From the NCBI GenBank assembly GCA_041844335.1, contig JBGZAX010000045.1:1-32680 (forward strand): a stretch of 32,680 nucleotides of DNA. The letters are read 5' to 3'. The first letter of the stretch is position 1. Each line of letters opens with the position of its first letter. Of this stretch, positions 18,655-25,693 are shown in pieces. The notes under the pieces were generated by a model. That model saw nothing but the letters and a program-made list of their open reading frames with translations. It searched no databases and had not been told where the DNA came from. This DNA is from CAUUFM01 sp041844335 (GTDB taxonomy: Bacteria; Bacillota; Clostridia; Lachnospirales; Lachnospiraceae). Both the position numbers and the translations under genes were made by a program.

Positions 18655-19284
18655 ATGTCCAAGGTTATTGTAATGGACCACCCTTTAATACAACATAAGG
18701 TGGGGATTATTAGAAGAAGGAATATCGGGAGCAAGGATTTCAGAACCATAATCGGGGAAATATCGATGCTTATGTGTTACGAGGCTACAAGAGATTTGCA
18801 GCTAAAAGAGATAGAAATAGAAACACCGATTTGTAAAACGAAGGTAAAAGAGCTTTATGGAAAGAAAATGGCGGTTGTTCCTATATTAAGAGCCGGTCTT
18901 GGAATGGTGGACGGGATTTTAACTATGATCCCGGCAGCTAAAGTCGGACACATAGGGTTATATAGAGATCCGGAAACATTTCAGCCGGTTGAATATTATT
19001 GTAAGTTGCCGTCAGATTGTGCGAACAGAGATGTTTTTGTCACGGATCCGATGCTCGCTACAGGAGGTTCAGCCTCTGCGGCGATTACAATGCTAAAAAA
19101 CAAGGGCGTTAAAAACATAAGACTTATGTGTATAATTGCTGCTCCGGAGGGTATAGAAAGAATGAATCAGGATCACCCTGATGTTGATATTTTTATAGCC
19201 GCATTAGATAAAAAATTAAATGAGCACAAGTATATTGTTCCGGGGCTTGGAGATGCGGGAGATAGAATATTTGGTACAAAATAA
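18655..19284 (+). CDS. upp: Uracil phosphoribosyltransferase
   Basis: Pyrimidine-salvage enzyme joining uracil and PRPP to UMP. The start at 18655 (MSKVIVMDHPLIQHKVGIIR) is fixed by AGGGAGG at 18642-18648 and by the family N-terminus; an upstream ATG at 18604 in the same frame lies inside the promoter and is rejected. Signature segments: VPILRAGLGMVDG, PRPP loop DPMLATGGSASAAI, and the C-terminal YIVPGLGDAGDRIFGTK uracil-binding region. The length of 209 residues is exactly typical. Its last 14 bases overlap the chosen ispE start. Confidence 0.98.
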   Translation: MSKVIVMDHPLIQHKVGIIRRRNIGSKDFRTIIGEISMLMCYEATRDLQLKEIEIETPICKTKVKELYGKKMAVVPILRAGLGMVDGILTMIPAAKVGHIGLYRDPETFQPVEYYCKLPSDCANRDVFVTDPMLATGGSASAAITMLKNKGVKNIRLMCIIAAPEGIERMNQDHPDVDIFIAALDKKLNEHKYIVPGLGDAGDRIFGTK

Positions 19285-20164
19285 AAATACGATAATTTTG
19301 CCGGCTTATGCAAAAATCAATCTGTATCTGAGAATAGAAAATAAGAGGACTGATGATTATCATAACTTAAAAATGATAATGCAGGAAATTTCTCTGCACG
19401 ATGACATTCAGATATCCGTTTTAGATGATGAAAGAGGCGAGCTGACAGTATTTATGTACGATGAGGAGCTGAATATATTAAATGATATTGAAATGAAGTC
19501 AAATATCGTTTATAGGATATCTTCCGATTTTCTTAAAAGATACAAAGTAAAAAGCTCTGTAAATATTAAGATAATAAAGAGAATTCCCGTTATGGCGGGA
19601 CTTGCAGGAGGAAGCTCCGATGCAGCTGCAGCTCTTTTAGGGTTAAATATGTATTTTGAGCTTGGGCTGTCGAATGAAGAGTTGTCGGACTTTGCGGTTA
19701 AATACGGAGCTGATATACCATTTTGCCTAACAGGAGGGCTTGTGAAAGCCACATCGGTTGGAGAAGAATTAAAGACTATACCTTATGCTTTAAAAAAGTA
19801 TGTGCTGTTGGCGGTTCCGAATAAAAGAATATCCACTAAGGAAGCCTTTTGCCTATATGACAAAAAAAAGTTGGAATCAGGTGTGGATTGCCTTGAAGAT
19901 ATATTGGAAAGCTTTAAGAATAATGACAACACTTACTTGAAATTTTTAAGCAATGACTTTGAAGAAATTGCTAAAGAAACGGTTCCTGAAATTGTGGAAC
20001 TGGAAAAATGCTTTTTAGAAAATGGAGCCTTAAGAACTATGGTAACCGGTAGCGGTTCGGCAGTATTTGCGTTATTTGACGATTTTGAAAGCGCAGATCG
20101 TTGTTACAAAAAGATGAAAACAAGAAATATGTCACAGATGTTTTTTTCAAAAACATTGGTATAA
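19271..20164 (+). CDS. ispE: 4-diphosphocytidyl-2-C-methyl-D-erythritol kinase
   Basis: GHMP-family kinase of the non-mevalonate (MEP) isoprenoid pathway. The family N-terminus PAYAKINLYL, the ATP loop PVMAGLAGGSSDAAAALLGL and the C-terminal MVTGSGSAVFALFD are all present. The start is uncertain. A TTG at 19271, with GGGAG (19257-19261) 9 bases upstream, gives a 297-residue protein whose AYAKINL motif sits at the usual distance from the N-terminus. An ATG at 19253 and a GTG at 19220 are in frame but lack a spaced SD and would overlap upp further. The presence of ispE implies isoprenoid synthesis by the MEP route. Confidence 0.94.
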   Translation: MVQNKNTIILPAYAKINLYLRIENKRTDDYHNLKMIMQEISLHDDIQISVLDDERGELTVFMYDEELNILNDIEMKSNIVYRISSDFLKRYKVKSSVNIKIIKRIPVMAGLAGGSSDAAAALLGLNMYFELGLSNEELSDFAVKYGADIPFCLTGGLVKATSVGEELKTIPYALKKYVLLAVPNKRISTKEAFCLYDKKKLESGVDCLEDILESFKNNDNTYLKFLSNDFEEIAKETVPEIVELEKCFLENGALRTMVTGSGSAVFALFDDFESADRCYKKMKTRNMSQMFFSKTLV

Positions 20165-20165
20165 T
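20157..20165 (+). promoter_or_regulatory. Extended -10 promoter for the GntR-family gene
   Basis: TGGTATAAT at 20157-20165 is an exact extended -10 element (TGn plus TATAAT). It overlaps the last codons of ispE. No good -35 is found 16-18 bases upstream, which is tolerated by extended -10 promoters. The GntR ATG is at 20217. Confidence 0.55.
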
Positions 20166-20166
20166 G

Positions 20167-20182
20167 TTTTGTGCGTGCAAAA
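20167..20182. promoter_or_regulatory. Candidate operator palindrome before the GntR gene
   Basis: Inverted repeat TTTTG-N6-CAAAA immediately after the -10 box, at the expected transcription start. FadR-type GntR proteins often bind short palindromes of this size in their own promoters, so autoregulation is a reasonable inference. With only five matched base pairs per arm it could be chance. Confidence 0.35.
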
Positions 20183-20216
20183 AACAACAGTGCATTTTGG
20201 AAGTGGAGTTTGATTT

Positions 20217-20882
20217 ATGGAAGATAATTTAGTTTTAGAAATGGATGACAACCTCCCTCTTAGAGATGTAGTGTTTAATACATTAAGAAAGGCCATACTT
20301 CGAGGCGATTTGAATCCGAATGAGAGGCTTATGGAGTTGACACTTGCCAAGAAGCTTGGGGTAAGTCGTACGCCGGTTAGAGAGGCTATTAGAAAGCTTG
20401 AACTTGAGGGTTTGGTAGTCATGTATCCCAGAAGAGGAGCCAAGGTGGCACAGATCACTGTAAAGAGTATCAGAGATGTGCTTGAGATTAGAAGAGTTCT
20501 GGAGGTTTTGGCGGTTACCAAGGCTTGCAAAAATATTACTCAGGACGGAGTAATGCAATTAAGAACTGCGCTTAAGCAGTTTAAAGATGTAATTAATTCC
20601 GATGATTTGACCAAGGTGGCAGAGGCTGATGTTAAGTTTCACGATACCATTTATAATGCTACAAACAATCCGAAATTAATCGGAATATTGAATAATTTGC
20701 GTGAGCAGATGTATAGATACAGAATGGAATATATTAAGGACAAAACTTCTCATATAATGCTTGTAAAGGAGCATGAGGAGTTGGTAAATGCTATTGTAAA
20801 CAGAGATGTCAGAAACGCAACGAAGATTGCGGAAAAGCACATTGACAATCAGGAGGAGGCTGTTCTTAATTCTATACAGTAA
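20217..20882 (+). CDS. GntR-family transcriptional regulator, FadR/FCD subfamily
   Basis: A 221-residue DNA-binding regulator. The N-terminal winged helix-turn-helix spans about residues 12-75 (VVFNTLRKAILRGDL, then LAKKLGVSRTPVREAIRKLE and the wing MYPRRGAKVA). The C-terminal all-helical FCD ligand domain spans about 90-215; it keeps the candidate metal-binding residues in KFHDTIYNAT, a central KEHEELVNAI and a late KHIDNQEE. FCD regulators sense small carboxylic acids or metabolites; the effector cannot be read here. There is no adjacent catabolic operon; the downstream genes encode a membrane protein and a lipoprotein foldase. A promoter and palindrome lie just upstream. Confidence 0.93.
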   Translation: MEDNLVLEMDDNLPLRDVVFNTLRKAILRGDLNPNERLMELTLAKKLGVSRTPVREAIRKLELEGLVVMYPRRGAKVAQITVKSIRDVLEIRRVLEVLAVTKACKNITQDGVMQLRTALKQFKDVINSDDLTKVAEADVKFHDTIYNATNNPKLIGILNNLREQMYRYRMEYIKDKTSHIMLVKEHEELVNAIVNRDVRNATKIAEKHIDNQEEAVLNSIQ

Positions 20883-20907
20883 ACTTTATTAAAGGGGGAT
20901 TTTTTTG

Positions 20908-21579
20908 ATGATATACCTATACTCCAACCTTTTGATGTCTAAAGCTGTGTTGGTGCTTATTATTACATTGGCGGTAATGCTTGTATCACTTGTTGTCCTG
21001 TTCTTTTTAGGCAGGCATTTGCAAAAAAAGCAGGAGCAGAGCCAAAAGATGCTTGAGGCCAACAGGCAGGAGTACACTATGCTTATAATTGACAAGAAAA
21101 AAATGAGAGTCACGCAGGCGGGTTTTCCTCAAAGCGTGATTGATAGTCTGCCAAAGCTTTACAGGCGTTCCAAGATGTATATTGTCAAGGCTAAGATCGG
21201 ACAAAAAGTAATGTCTTTTATCTGTGATTATAAGGTTTTTGAAATTGTACCGATAAAAAAAGAGGTAAAGGCGGGGGTAAGCGGACTTTATTTGCTGGAC
21301 GTTAAAGGTATTAGAGGATCAATTGAAAGGCCTGAAAAAAAGATGAGCTTTTTTGAAAAAATAAAGCAAAAAAAGCTCAATAGAAAATTGGCTGAACAGG
21401 AGGAACAGCTTAAAAAAGAAAAAGCTGAGAAAAGGGCCCAGGTTAGACAAAGACAGGAGGAAAACAGGCAGGCTGTGAAAGAAAAGATTGAAGAAAATTC
21501 TAAAAAGACAGATGAGGAGATAAAAAAGCCTAAGGCTCAGGTGGTTAAAAGAGGAAATAATCATAAGAAACGTAAATAA
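20908..21579 (+). CDS. Membrane-anchored protein of unknown function with basic coiled-coil tail
   Basis: I do not recognise this family. It has 223 residues from the ATG at 20908, with GGGGGA upstream at about 20894-20899; a TTG one codon earlier is less likely. One transmembrane helix lies at about residues 11-33 (VLVLIITLAVMLVSLVVLFFL), followed by basic residues, which predicts a cytoplasmic C-terminus. A small predicted alpha/beta domain follows (about 45-135, YTMLIIDKKKMRVTQAG through YLLDVKGIRGSIE). The last 85 residues are a highly charged Lys/Glu/Gln-rich predicted coiled coil ending in a basic tail (NNHKKRK). It lies between the GntR gene and the trigger-factor-like lipoprotein gene with 20-odd-base gaps, so the three may be co-transcribed. 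Confidence 0.8.
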   Translation: MIYLYSNLLMSKAVLVLIITLAVMLVSLVVLFFLGRHLQKKQEQSQKMLEANRQEYTMLIIDKKKMRVTQAGFPQSVIDSLPKLYRRSKMYIVKAKIGQKVMSFICDYKVFEIVPIKKEVKAGVSGLYLLDVKGIRGSIERPEKKMSFFEKIKQKKLNRKLAEQEEQLKKEKAEKRAQVRQRQEENRQAVKEKIEENSKKTDEEIKKPKAQVVKRGNNHKKRK

Positions 21580-21603
21580 AACTATAAGATTAAGGAAAAT
21601 GTG

Positions 21604-22884
21604 ATGATGAAAAAATTATTAATTGCTTTATTAGGTGCGGCACTTGTTATGACAGCGGCTTGTGGAGATGCCAATTTTTCTTTGAGTAGAGATCAAAAGA
21701 TTACGCAGACAACAGGAGAGTTAAAATTAAATTATGCTTTGAGCGATCTCATTAAACTCGGTAAATATAAGGGGGTTGAGCTTTATAGGCAAAAGTCCGT
21801 TATTGAAGATGAAAAGAGCGTTTATTTAAGAATGATGACAGAGGCGTCCTCTTTTAAGGACAATAAGTTTACCACCGATAAAAATGAGGTTATTAAAAAC
21901 GGAGATATTGTCAACATTGATTTTGAAGGATTTGTGGATGGATCCAAAAAATCGTCTGAAAATACTACTTCAAAGAGTTTTATATTAGGTATAGGTAGTG
22001 GAGCCTTTATTCCGGGCTTTGAGGAACAGCTTATTGGACATCATGTAGGAGATAAGGGTTTTGATGTGAATGTAACTTTCCCTAAGGATTATCATGCCGC
22101 CGACATGGCGGGAAAGCCGGCTCGTTTTGTGATTAATGTTAACGGCGTTTTAAGGGATAAAGATGTTGCTGATAATACTGATGTAAAAACGGTGAACGAG
22201 TGGATTGAAAAGATAAAAAAAGATATGATTGAAAATCTTGATAAAACCGCCGATCAGAATTTAAGAAACGAGGCTCTAAGCAGTGTTGCCAAGTTTTCAA
22301 TGGTCAGACGTTTTCCGGAAAAGCTCATAGAGGATACAAAAAAGGATCTTGATGAATATTTATATAAGCCTTATGCCGAAAGTATGAATATTACTGTTGA
22401 ACAGTTAAAAGAACAGTACGGCTTAACTGATGAGGCAATTACCGAAAATGCTAAGAACACGGTGATGATGAGAATGATTATCGTCGGTATTGCAAAGAAA
22501 GAAAATATGAAGATTACTGCACAGGAGTTTGCTGAAGAAAAGAAAAATATGATCGGTGAGGGAAAGGCCTTTGCCGATGAAAAGGCATTTGATGATGCTA
22601 AGGCTGACGACACTGTAATTGATAATATTTTACAGAAAAAGGTGGTTGATTTTGTTGTTGCAAACGCCGACATTAAAGAGGTCAGCAAGGATGAATATAA
22701 GAATATGGTAAAAGACGGTAAGCTTGAGCCTTCAGATGATGGAGCTGCAGATGATTCTGAGGGTGATGAGCTTGTAACAGAAGAATCTGATGTTGAAGAT
22801 ACTAAAAAAACTGAAGGAGCTGAAAAAACCGAAAGTGATGCCGCTAAAGACGATAATAGTGCTGATACAAAGGACAAAAATTAA
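21604..22884 (+). CDS. Trigger-factor-like FKBP-type peptidyl-prolyl isomerase lipoprotein
   Basis: The N-terminus is a lipoprotein signal: two Lys, a hydrophobic core (LLIALLGAALVM) and TAAC with the lipid-modified Cys at residue 20; Thr at -3 is less usual. The mature part resembles trigger factor without its ribosome-binding domain. An FKBP domain (about 99-180) contains GDIVNIDFEGFVDG and GSGAFIPGFEEQLIGHHVGD. A trigger-factor-type C-terminal helical domain follows (about 195-345). The final 60 residues form an Asp/Glu/Lys-rich low-complexity tail. Predicted to act outside the membrane as a foldase, a role comparable to PrsA. ATG 21604 or 21607 is preceded by AAGGAAAA. The gene ends at a strong terminator. 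Confidence 0.88.
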   Translation: MMKKLLIALLGAALVMTAACGDANFSLSRDQKITQTTGELKLNYALSDLIKLGKYKGVELYRQKSVIEDEKSVYLRMMTEASSFKDNKFTTDKNEVIKNGDIVNIDFEGFVDGSKKSSENTTSKSFILGIGSGAFIPGFEEQLIGHHVGDKGFDVNVTFPKDYHAADMAGKPARFVINVNGVLRDKDVADNTDVKTVNEWIEKIKKDMIENLDKTADQNLRNEALSSVAKFSMVRRFPEKLIEDTKKDLDEYLYKPYAESMNITVEQLKEQYGLTDEAITENAKNTVMMRMIIVGIAKKENMKITAQEFAEEKKNMIGEGKAFADEKAFDDAKADDTVIDNILQKKVVDFVVANADIKEVSKDEYKNMVKDGKLEPSDDGAADDSEGDELVTEESDVEDTKKTEGAEKTESDAAKDDNSADTKDKN

Positions 22885-22901
22885 ATTGTCAAATTGATAA
22901 A

Positions 22902-22936
22902 AAAGCTCGATACCTGAACGGTGTCGAGCTTTAATA
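22902..22936 (+). terminator. Intrinsic terminator after the lipoprotein gene
   Basis: A 13-bp stem, AAAGCTCGATACC (22902-22914) with GGTGTCGAGCTTT (22920-22932), with one T-G wobble and a 5-base loop TGAAC, followed by an AT-rich TAATAATTT. On the opposite strand the same hairpin is followed by six T, so it could stop transcription from both sides. Confidence 0.78.
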
Positions 22937-22979
22937 ATTTAAGAGACCCGGTTTGAAAACAAAAATAACTAATAAAAGC

Positions 22980-23007
22980 TTGAAATTTGCTGAAAAAATG
23001 CTATCAT
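22980..23007 (+). promoter_or_regulatory. Probable promoter upstream of phoH
   Basis: TTGAAA (22980-22985) and TATCAT (23002-23007) with a 16-base spacer lie between the terminator and the phoH start. Both boxes differ from consensus by one base each. Confidence 0.5.
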
Positions 23008-23038
23008 AGTTAATGTAAAAAATAAAGGAGATATGCCT

Positions 23039-24040
23039 ATGGGATTTGTTGAAACTCGTATGGATTTTATAGCGGCATACGAGCAAAATGTTTTTGGCAG
23101 CTTTGATGTAAATGTTAAAAGGCTTGAAGACGAATTAAAGGTAAAACTGACCATTAGAAATGATGAGCTTAAGATACAAGGAGAACCTAAAAATACCGTA
23201 AGGGCAAAGAGGATTATAGAGCAGCTTGTCGAAATGGCTAAAAAAGGTAATGATATAGGTATGCAACAGATAGACTATCTTATTTCGAACAGTGATGAGG
23301 AGCTGTCAAAGGTTTCTGAAATTGATAATGAAGTAATTTACCATACGCTTTATGGAAAGCCGATAAGACCTAAAACATTCGGTCAGGTAAAATATGTGGA
23401 GTCTATAAATAAAAATATGATCACGTTCGGAATAGGACCGGCAGGTACGGGAAAGACATATCTTGCTATGGCTATGGCAGTCAAGGCTTTCAAGAATGAA
23501 GAAGTCGGCAGAATAGTGCTGACAAGACCGGCGATAGAGGTTGGAGAAAAGCTGGGATTTTTACCGGGTGATTTACAGAGCAAGATCGACCCGTATTTAA
23601 GACCGTTATATGATGCGCTTTATCAACTTATGGGAGCTGAAAACGTGATTAAAAATATGGAAAAGAATTTAATTGAGGTCGCTCCTCTTGCTTATATGAG
23701 AGGAAGAACCTTAGATAATGCTTTTATTATATTGGACGAGGCTCAAAATACCACTCAGGCACAGATGAAAATGTTCTTAACAAGAATAGGATTTAACAGC
23801 AAAGTAGTGATTACCGGAGATAATACTCAAAAGGATCTGCCGACAGATGTGACATCGGGGCTTGATATAGCATCTGCAGTGTTAAAAAATATTGAGGACA
23901 TTGAGTTTTGCCATTTTACGAATAGAGATGTTGTAAGGCATCATTTAGTACAAAGGATAGTAAAGGCTTATGAGGAGTTCGAGCTGAAAAACAGCGAAAA
24001 TTTATTGAAAAGAGATAAAAAATACTTAAGGAAAAATTGA
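23039..24040 (+). CDS. PhoH family ATPase (YbeZ-like)
   Basis: PhoH-type P-loop ATPase, linked to RNA metabolism and ribosome maturation with YbeY. The C-terminal ATPase has Walker A GPAGTGKT at residues 133-140, RPAIEVGEKLGFLPGDLQSK, AYMRGRTLDNAFIILDEAQN (Walker B) and ITGDNTQKDLP. The N-terminal third (SFDVNVKRLEDELKVKLTIRND) has the small KH-like domain of YbeZ. The ATG at 23039 is chosen because AAAGGAG (23024-23030) sits 8 bases away; the in-frame ATG at 23033 would leave two. It is followed directly by ybeY, a conserved pairing. Confidence 0.95.
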   Translation: MGFVETRMDFIAAYEQNVFGSFDVNVKRLEDELKVKLTIRNDELKIQGEPKNTVRAKRIIEQLVEMAKKGNDIGMQQIDYLISNSDEELSKVSEIDNEVIYHTLYGKPIRPKTFGQVKYVESINKNMITFGIGPAGTGKTYLAMAMAVKAFKNEEVGRIVLTRPAIEVGEKLGFLPGDLQSKIDPYLRPLYDALYQLMGAENVIKNMEKNLIEVAPLAYMRGRTLDNAFIILDEAQNTTQAQMKMFLTRIGFNSKVVITGDNTQKDLPTDVTSGLDIASAVLKNIEDIEFCHFTNRDVVRHHLVQRIVKAYEEFELKNSENLLKRDKKYLRKN

Positions 24041-24042
24041 AA

Positions 24043-24555
24043 ATGAGTGTAATAATTGAAAATGAGATAGAGTTTGATTTTGGATTTGACATGGAGCATT
24101 TGGTGGAGGAGCTGGTGGCTGCAACATTAAAAAATGCAGTGGTTTCCGAGGCACTTGATGGTATTAAAACAGAAATCAGCGTGGTTATTTCGGATAATTT
24201 CGGAATAAGATTTTTTAACAGAGAGTTTCGCGGGATTGATAAGGAAACAGATGTTTTATCCTTTCCGGTATTGGAATTTAAAAGAGCGGGGGATTTTTCA
24301 AATATTGATTTTAATGACTGCAAGTATTTTAATCAGGATACGGGAGATTTTATTCTTGGAGACATGATAATATCAAGCGATAGAGTAGTTTCTCAGTCTA
24401 TGGAGTACGGACATAGTATAAAAAGAGAGTTCTCTTTTTTAGTGGTTCACAGTATTTTGCATTTAATAGGATATGACCACGAAAATGAGGGAGATGAAAA
24501 AATAATGAGGGAGAAGCAGACTGCTATATTAGAAAGTCTGGGTATTACAAGATGA
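24043..24555 (+). CDS. ybeY: Endoribonuclease YbeY, 16S rRNA maturation factor
   Basis: Metal-dependent endoribonuclease for 16S rRNA 3'-end processing and ribosome quality control. The zinc-binding motif His-x3-His-x5-His is intact at residues 136, 140 and 146 (HSILHLIGYDH), and the family segment NREFRGIDKETDVLSFPV is present near residue 65. The 170-residue length is normal. The ATG at 24043 follows AAGGA by 10 bases. A TTG at 24037 overlapping the phoH stop is in frame but unnecessary. The stop overlaps the next gene start (ATGA). Confidence 0.96.
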   Translation: MSVIIENEIEFDFGFDMEHLVEELVAATLKNAVVSEALDGIKTEISVVISDNFGIRFFNREFRGIDKETDVLSFPVLEFKRAGDFSNIDFNDCKYFNQDTGDFILGDMIISSDRVVSQSMEYGHSIKREFSFLVVHSILHLIGYDHENEGDEKIMREKQTAILESLGITR

Positions 24556-25679
24556 TTAACAGGAAGAGTTTTAAAATAATATTAATAACGGGACTTTTTT
24601 GTCTTATTTCGGTTTCCTGCGTAAATAGAGAAAAAAATGCAGCAGATGAAATCAAACAGATAGAAATAGATGTTGAAGATCAAAAAAATGAGATGTTACA
24701 GGAACAAAAGGCTGAGGAAGAAAGAAAAAGGATAGAGGAAGAAAAAAGAGCGGAAGACGAGAAGAATGTAAGCTCTTTAACGGGACTTCAAATTGATAAG
24801 GAAAAGGTAAACAGAAGACCTATTGCGGTAATGATAAATAATCTCAAACCTGCGACACCGCATTCCGGGTTGTCGTCTGCGTCTATAATTTATGAGGTGC
24901 CGGTAGAGGGCTATATCACAAGATTCTTGGCTATTTTTGATGATTATGATAAAGTGGAAAAAATAGGCTCTATCAGGAGTGCAAGAACCTATTATATCAG
25001 ATATTGTGAAGAGTTCGATGCTATCTGTGTTCATGTGGGAGAAGCCTATAATGCCAGAAAATTATTAAATTCCGACAACAATATCACTATGCTGTGGAAA
25101 GACTATACTATTTACAGGACCAATGATATAAAGGCTCCGCATAATTGTTTTACATCAGGAGCTAAGATATTGGAATATCTGAAAAAAACGAATATGAGAA
25201 ATGAAAAAAAGGAAGATGTGAAAAATAAAAATATATTCCTTTTTAATGAAGATGACGGTAATATTGCAACGACGGAAAATACGGGAATTGCAAATAAGAT
25301 TGATTTAAGCGAGGTTTATCATATAAACAAGCCTTATTTTGAGTATGACGAAAAAAACAAGGTATACAAGCGTTATCAGTACGGTTCTTTAATGAAAGAT
25401 AAAAATAATAACGAAGAATTGATGTTTAAGAATGTTATAGTTTCTTTCACTGACGGAAGAGTTTTTGATAAGCTCGGCAGATGGGATATCAGAGAAACCG
25501 GAGAAGGTCAGGGTTATTATTTTACAAACGGCAGATATGAGAACATCAAATGGAGATATGTTGACGGCAGAACACGTTATTATGACAGCTTTACAGGTAA
25601 TGAAATAAAGATAAATAAGGGCAGGACCTTCGTATGTATAGCGATAAATGATAAGATCAGCAAAATTAAGATAAACTGA
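24552..25679 (+). CDS. DUF3048-domain lipoprotein (YerB-like)
   Basis: A 375-residue predicted lipoprotein of unknown biochemical function. An N-terminal signal (KIILITGLFCLISVSC) ends in a lipobox-like SVSC with Cys at residue 23. It is followed by a very charged Glu/Lys coiled-coil stretch (about 30-75), then the two-part DUF3048 fold: RPIAVMINNLKPATPHSGLS, YEVPVEGYITRFLAIFDD and GSIRSARTYYIRYCEEF in the first part, and a C-terminal beta-rich part with VIVSFTDGR and GRTFVCIAIND. Bacillus YerB is the best-known relative. Start codon and ybeY stop overlap (ATGA), so translation is probably coupled. Confidence 0.9.
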   Translation: MINRKSFKIILITGLFCLISVSCVNREKNAADEIKQIEIDVEDQKNEMLQEQKAEEERKRIEEEKRAEDEKNVSSLTGLQIDKEKVNRRPIAVMINNLKPATPHSGLSSASIIYEVPVEGYITRFLAIFDDYDKVEKIGSIRSARTYYIRYCEEFDAICVHVGEAYNARKLLNSDNNITMLWKDYTIYRTNDIKAPHNCFTSGAKILEYLKKTNMRNEKKEDVKNKNIFLFNEDDGNIATTENTGIANKIDLSEVYHINKPYFEYDEKNKVYKRYQYGSLMKDKNNNEELMFKNVIVSFTDGRVFDKLGRWDIRETGEGQGYYFTNGRYENIKWRYVDGRTRYYDSFTGNEIKINKGRTFVCIAINDKISKIKIN

Positions 25680-25693
25680 TAAAGGGGATAAAA

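Noticed and set aside
18655..19284. PyrR-type attenuator before upp
   Set aside because: Between promoter and start there are only about 20 bases, with no hairpin or anti-terminator.
22371..22877. 168-codon minus-strand frame rich in Ser
   Set aside because: It is the antisense shadow of the lipoprotein's chaperone domain and acidic tail; low-complexity Ser runs come from the complement of Asp/Glu codons.
20908..22884. Electrostatic partnership between the basic tail of the membrane protein and the acidic tail of the lipoprotein
   Set aside because: The positive-inside rule places the basic tail in the cytoplasm, while the lipoprotein tail is outside, so they should not meet.
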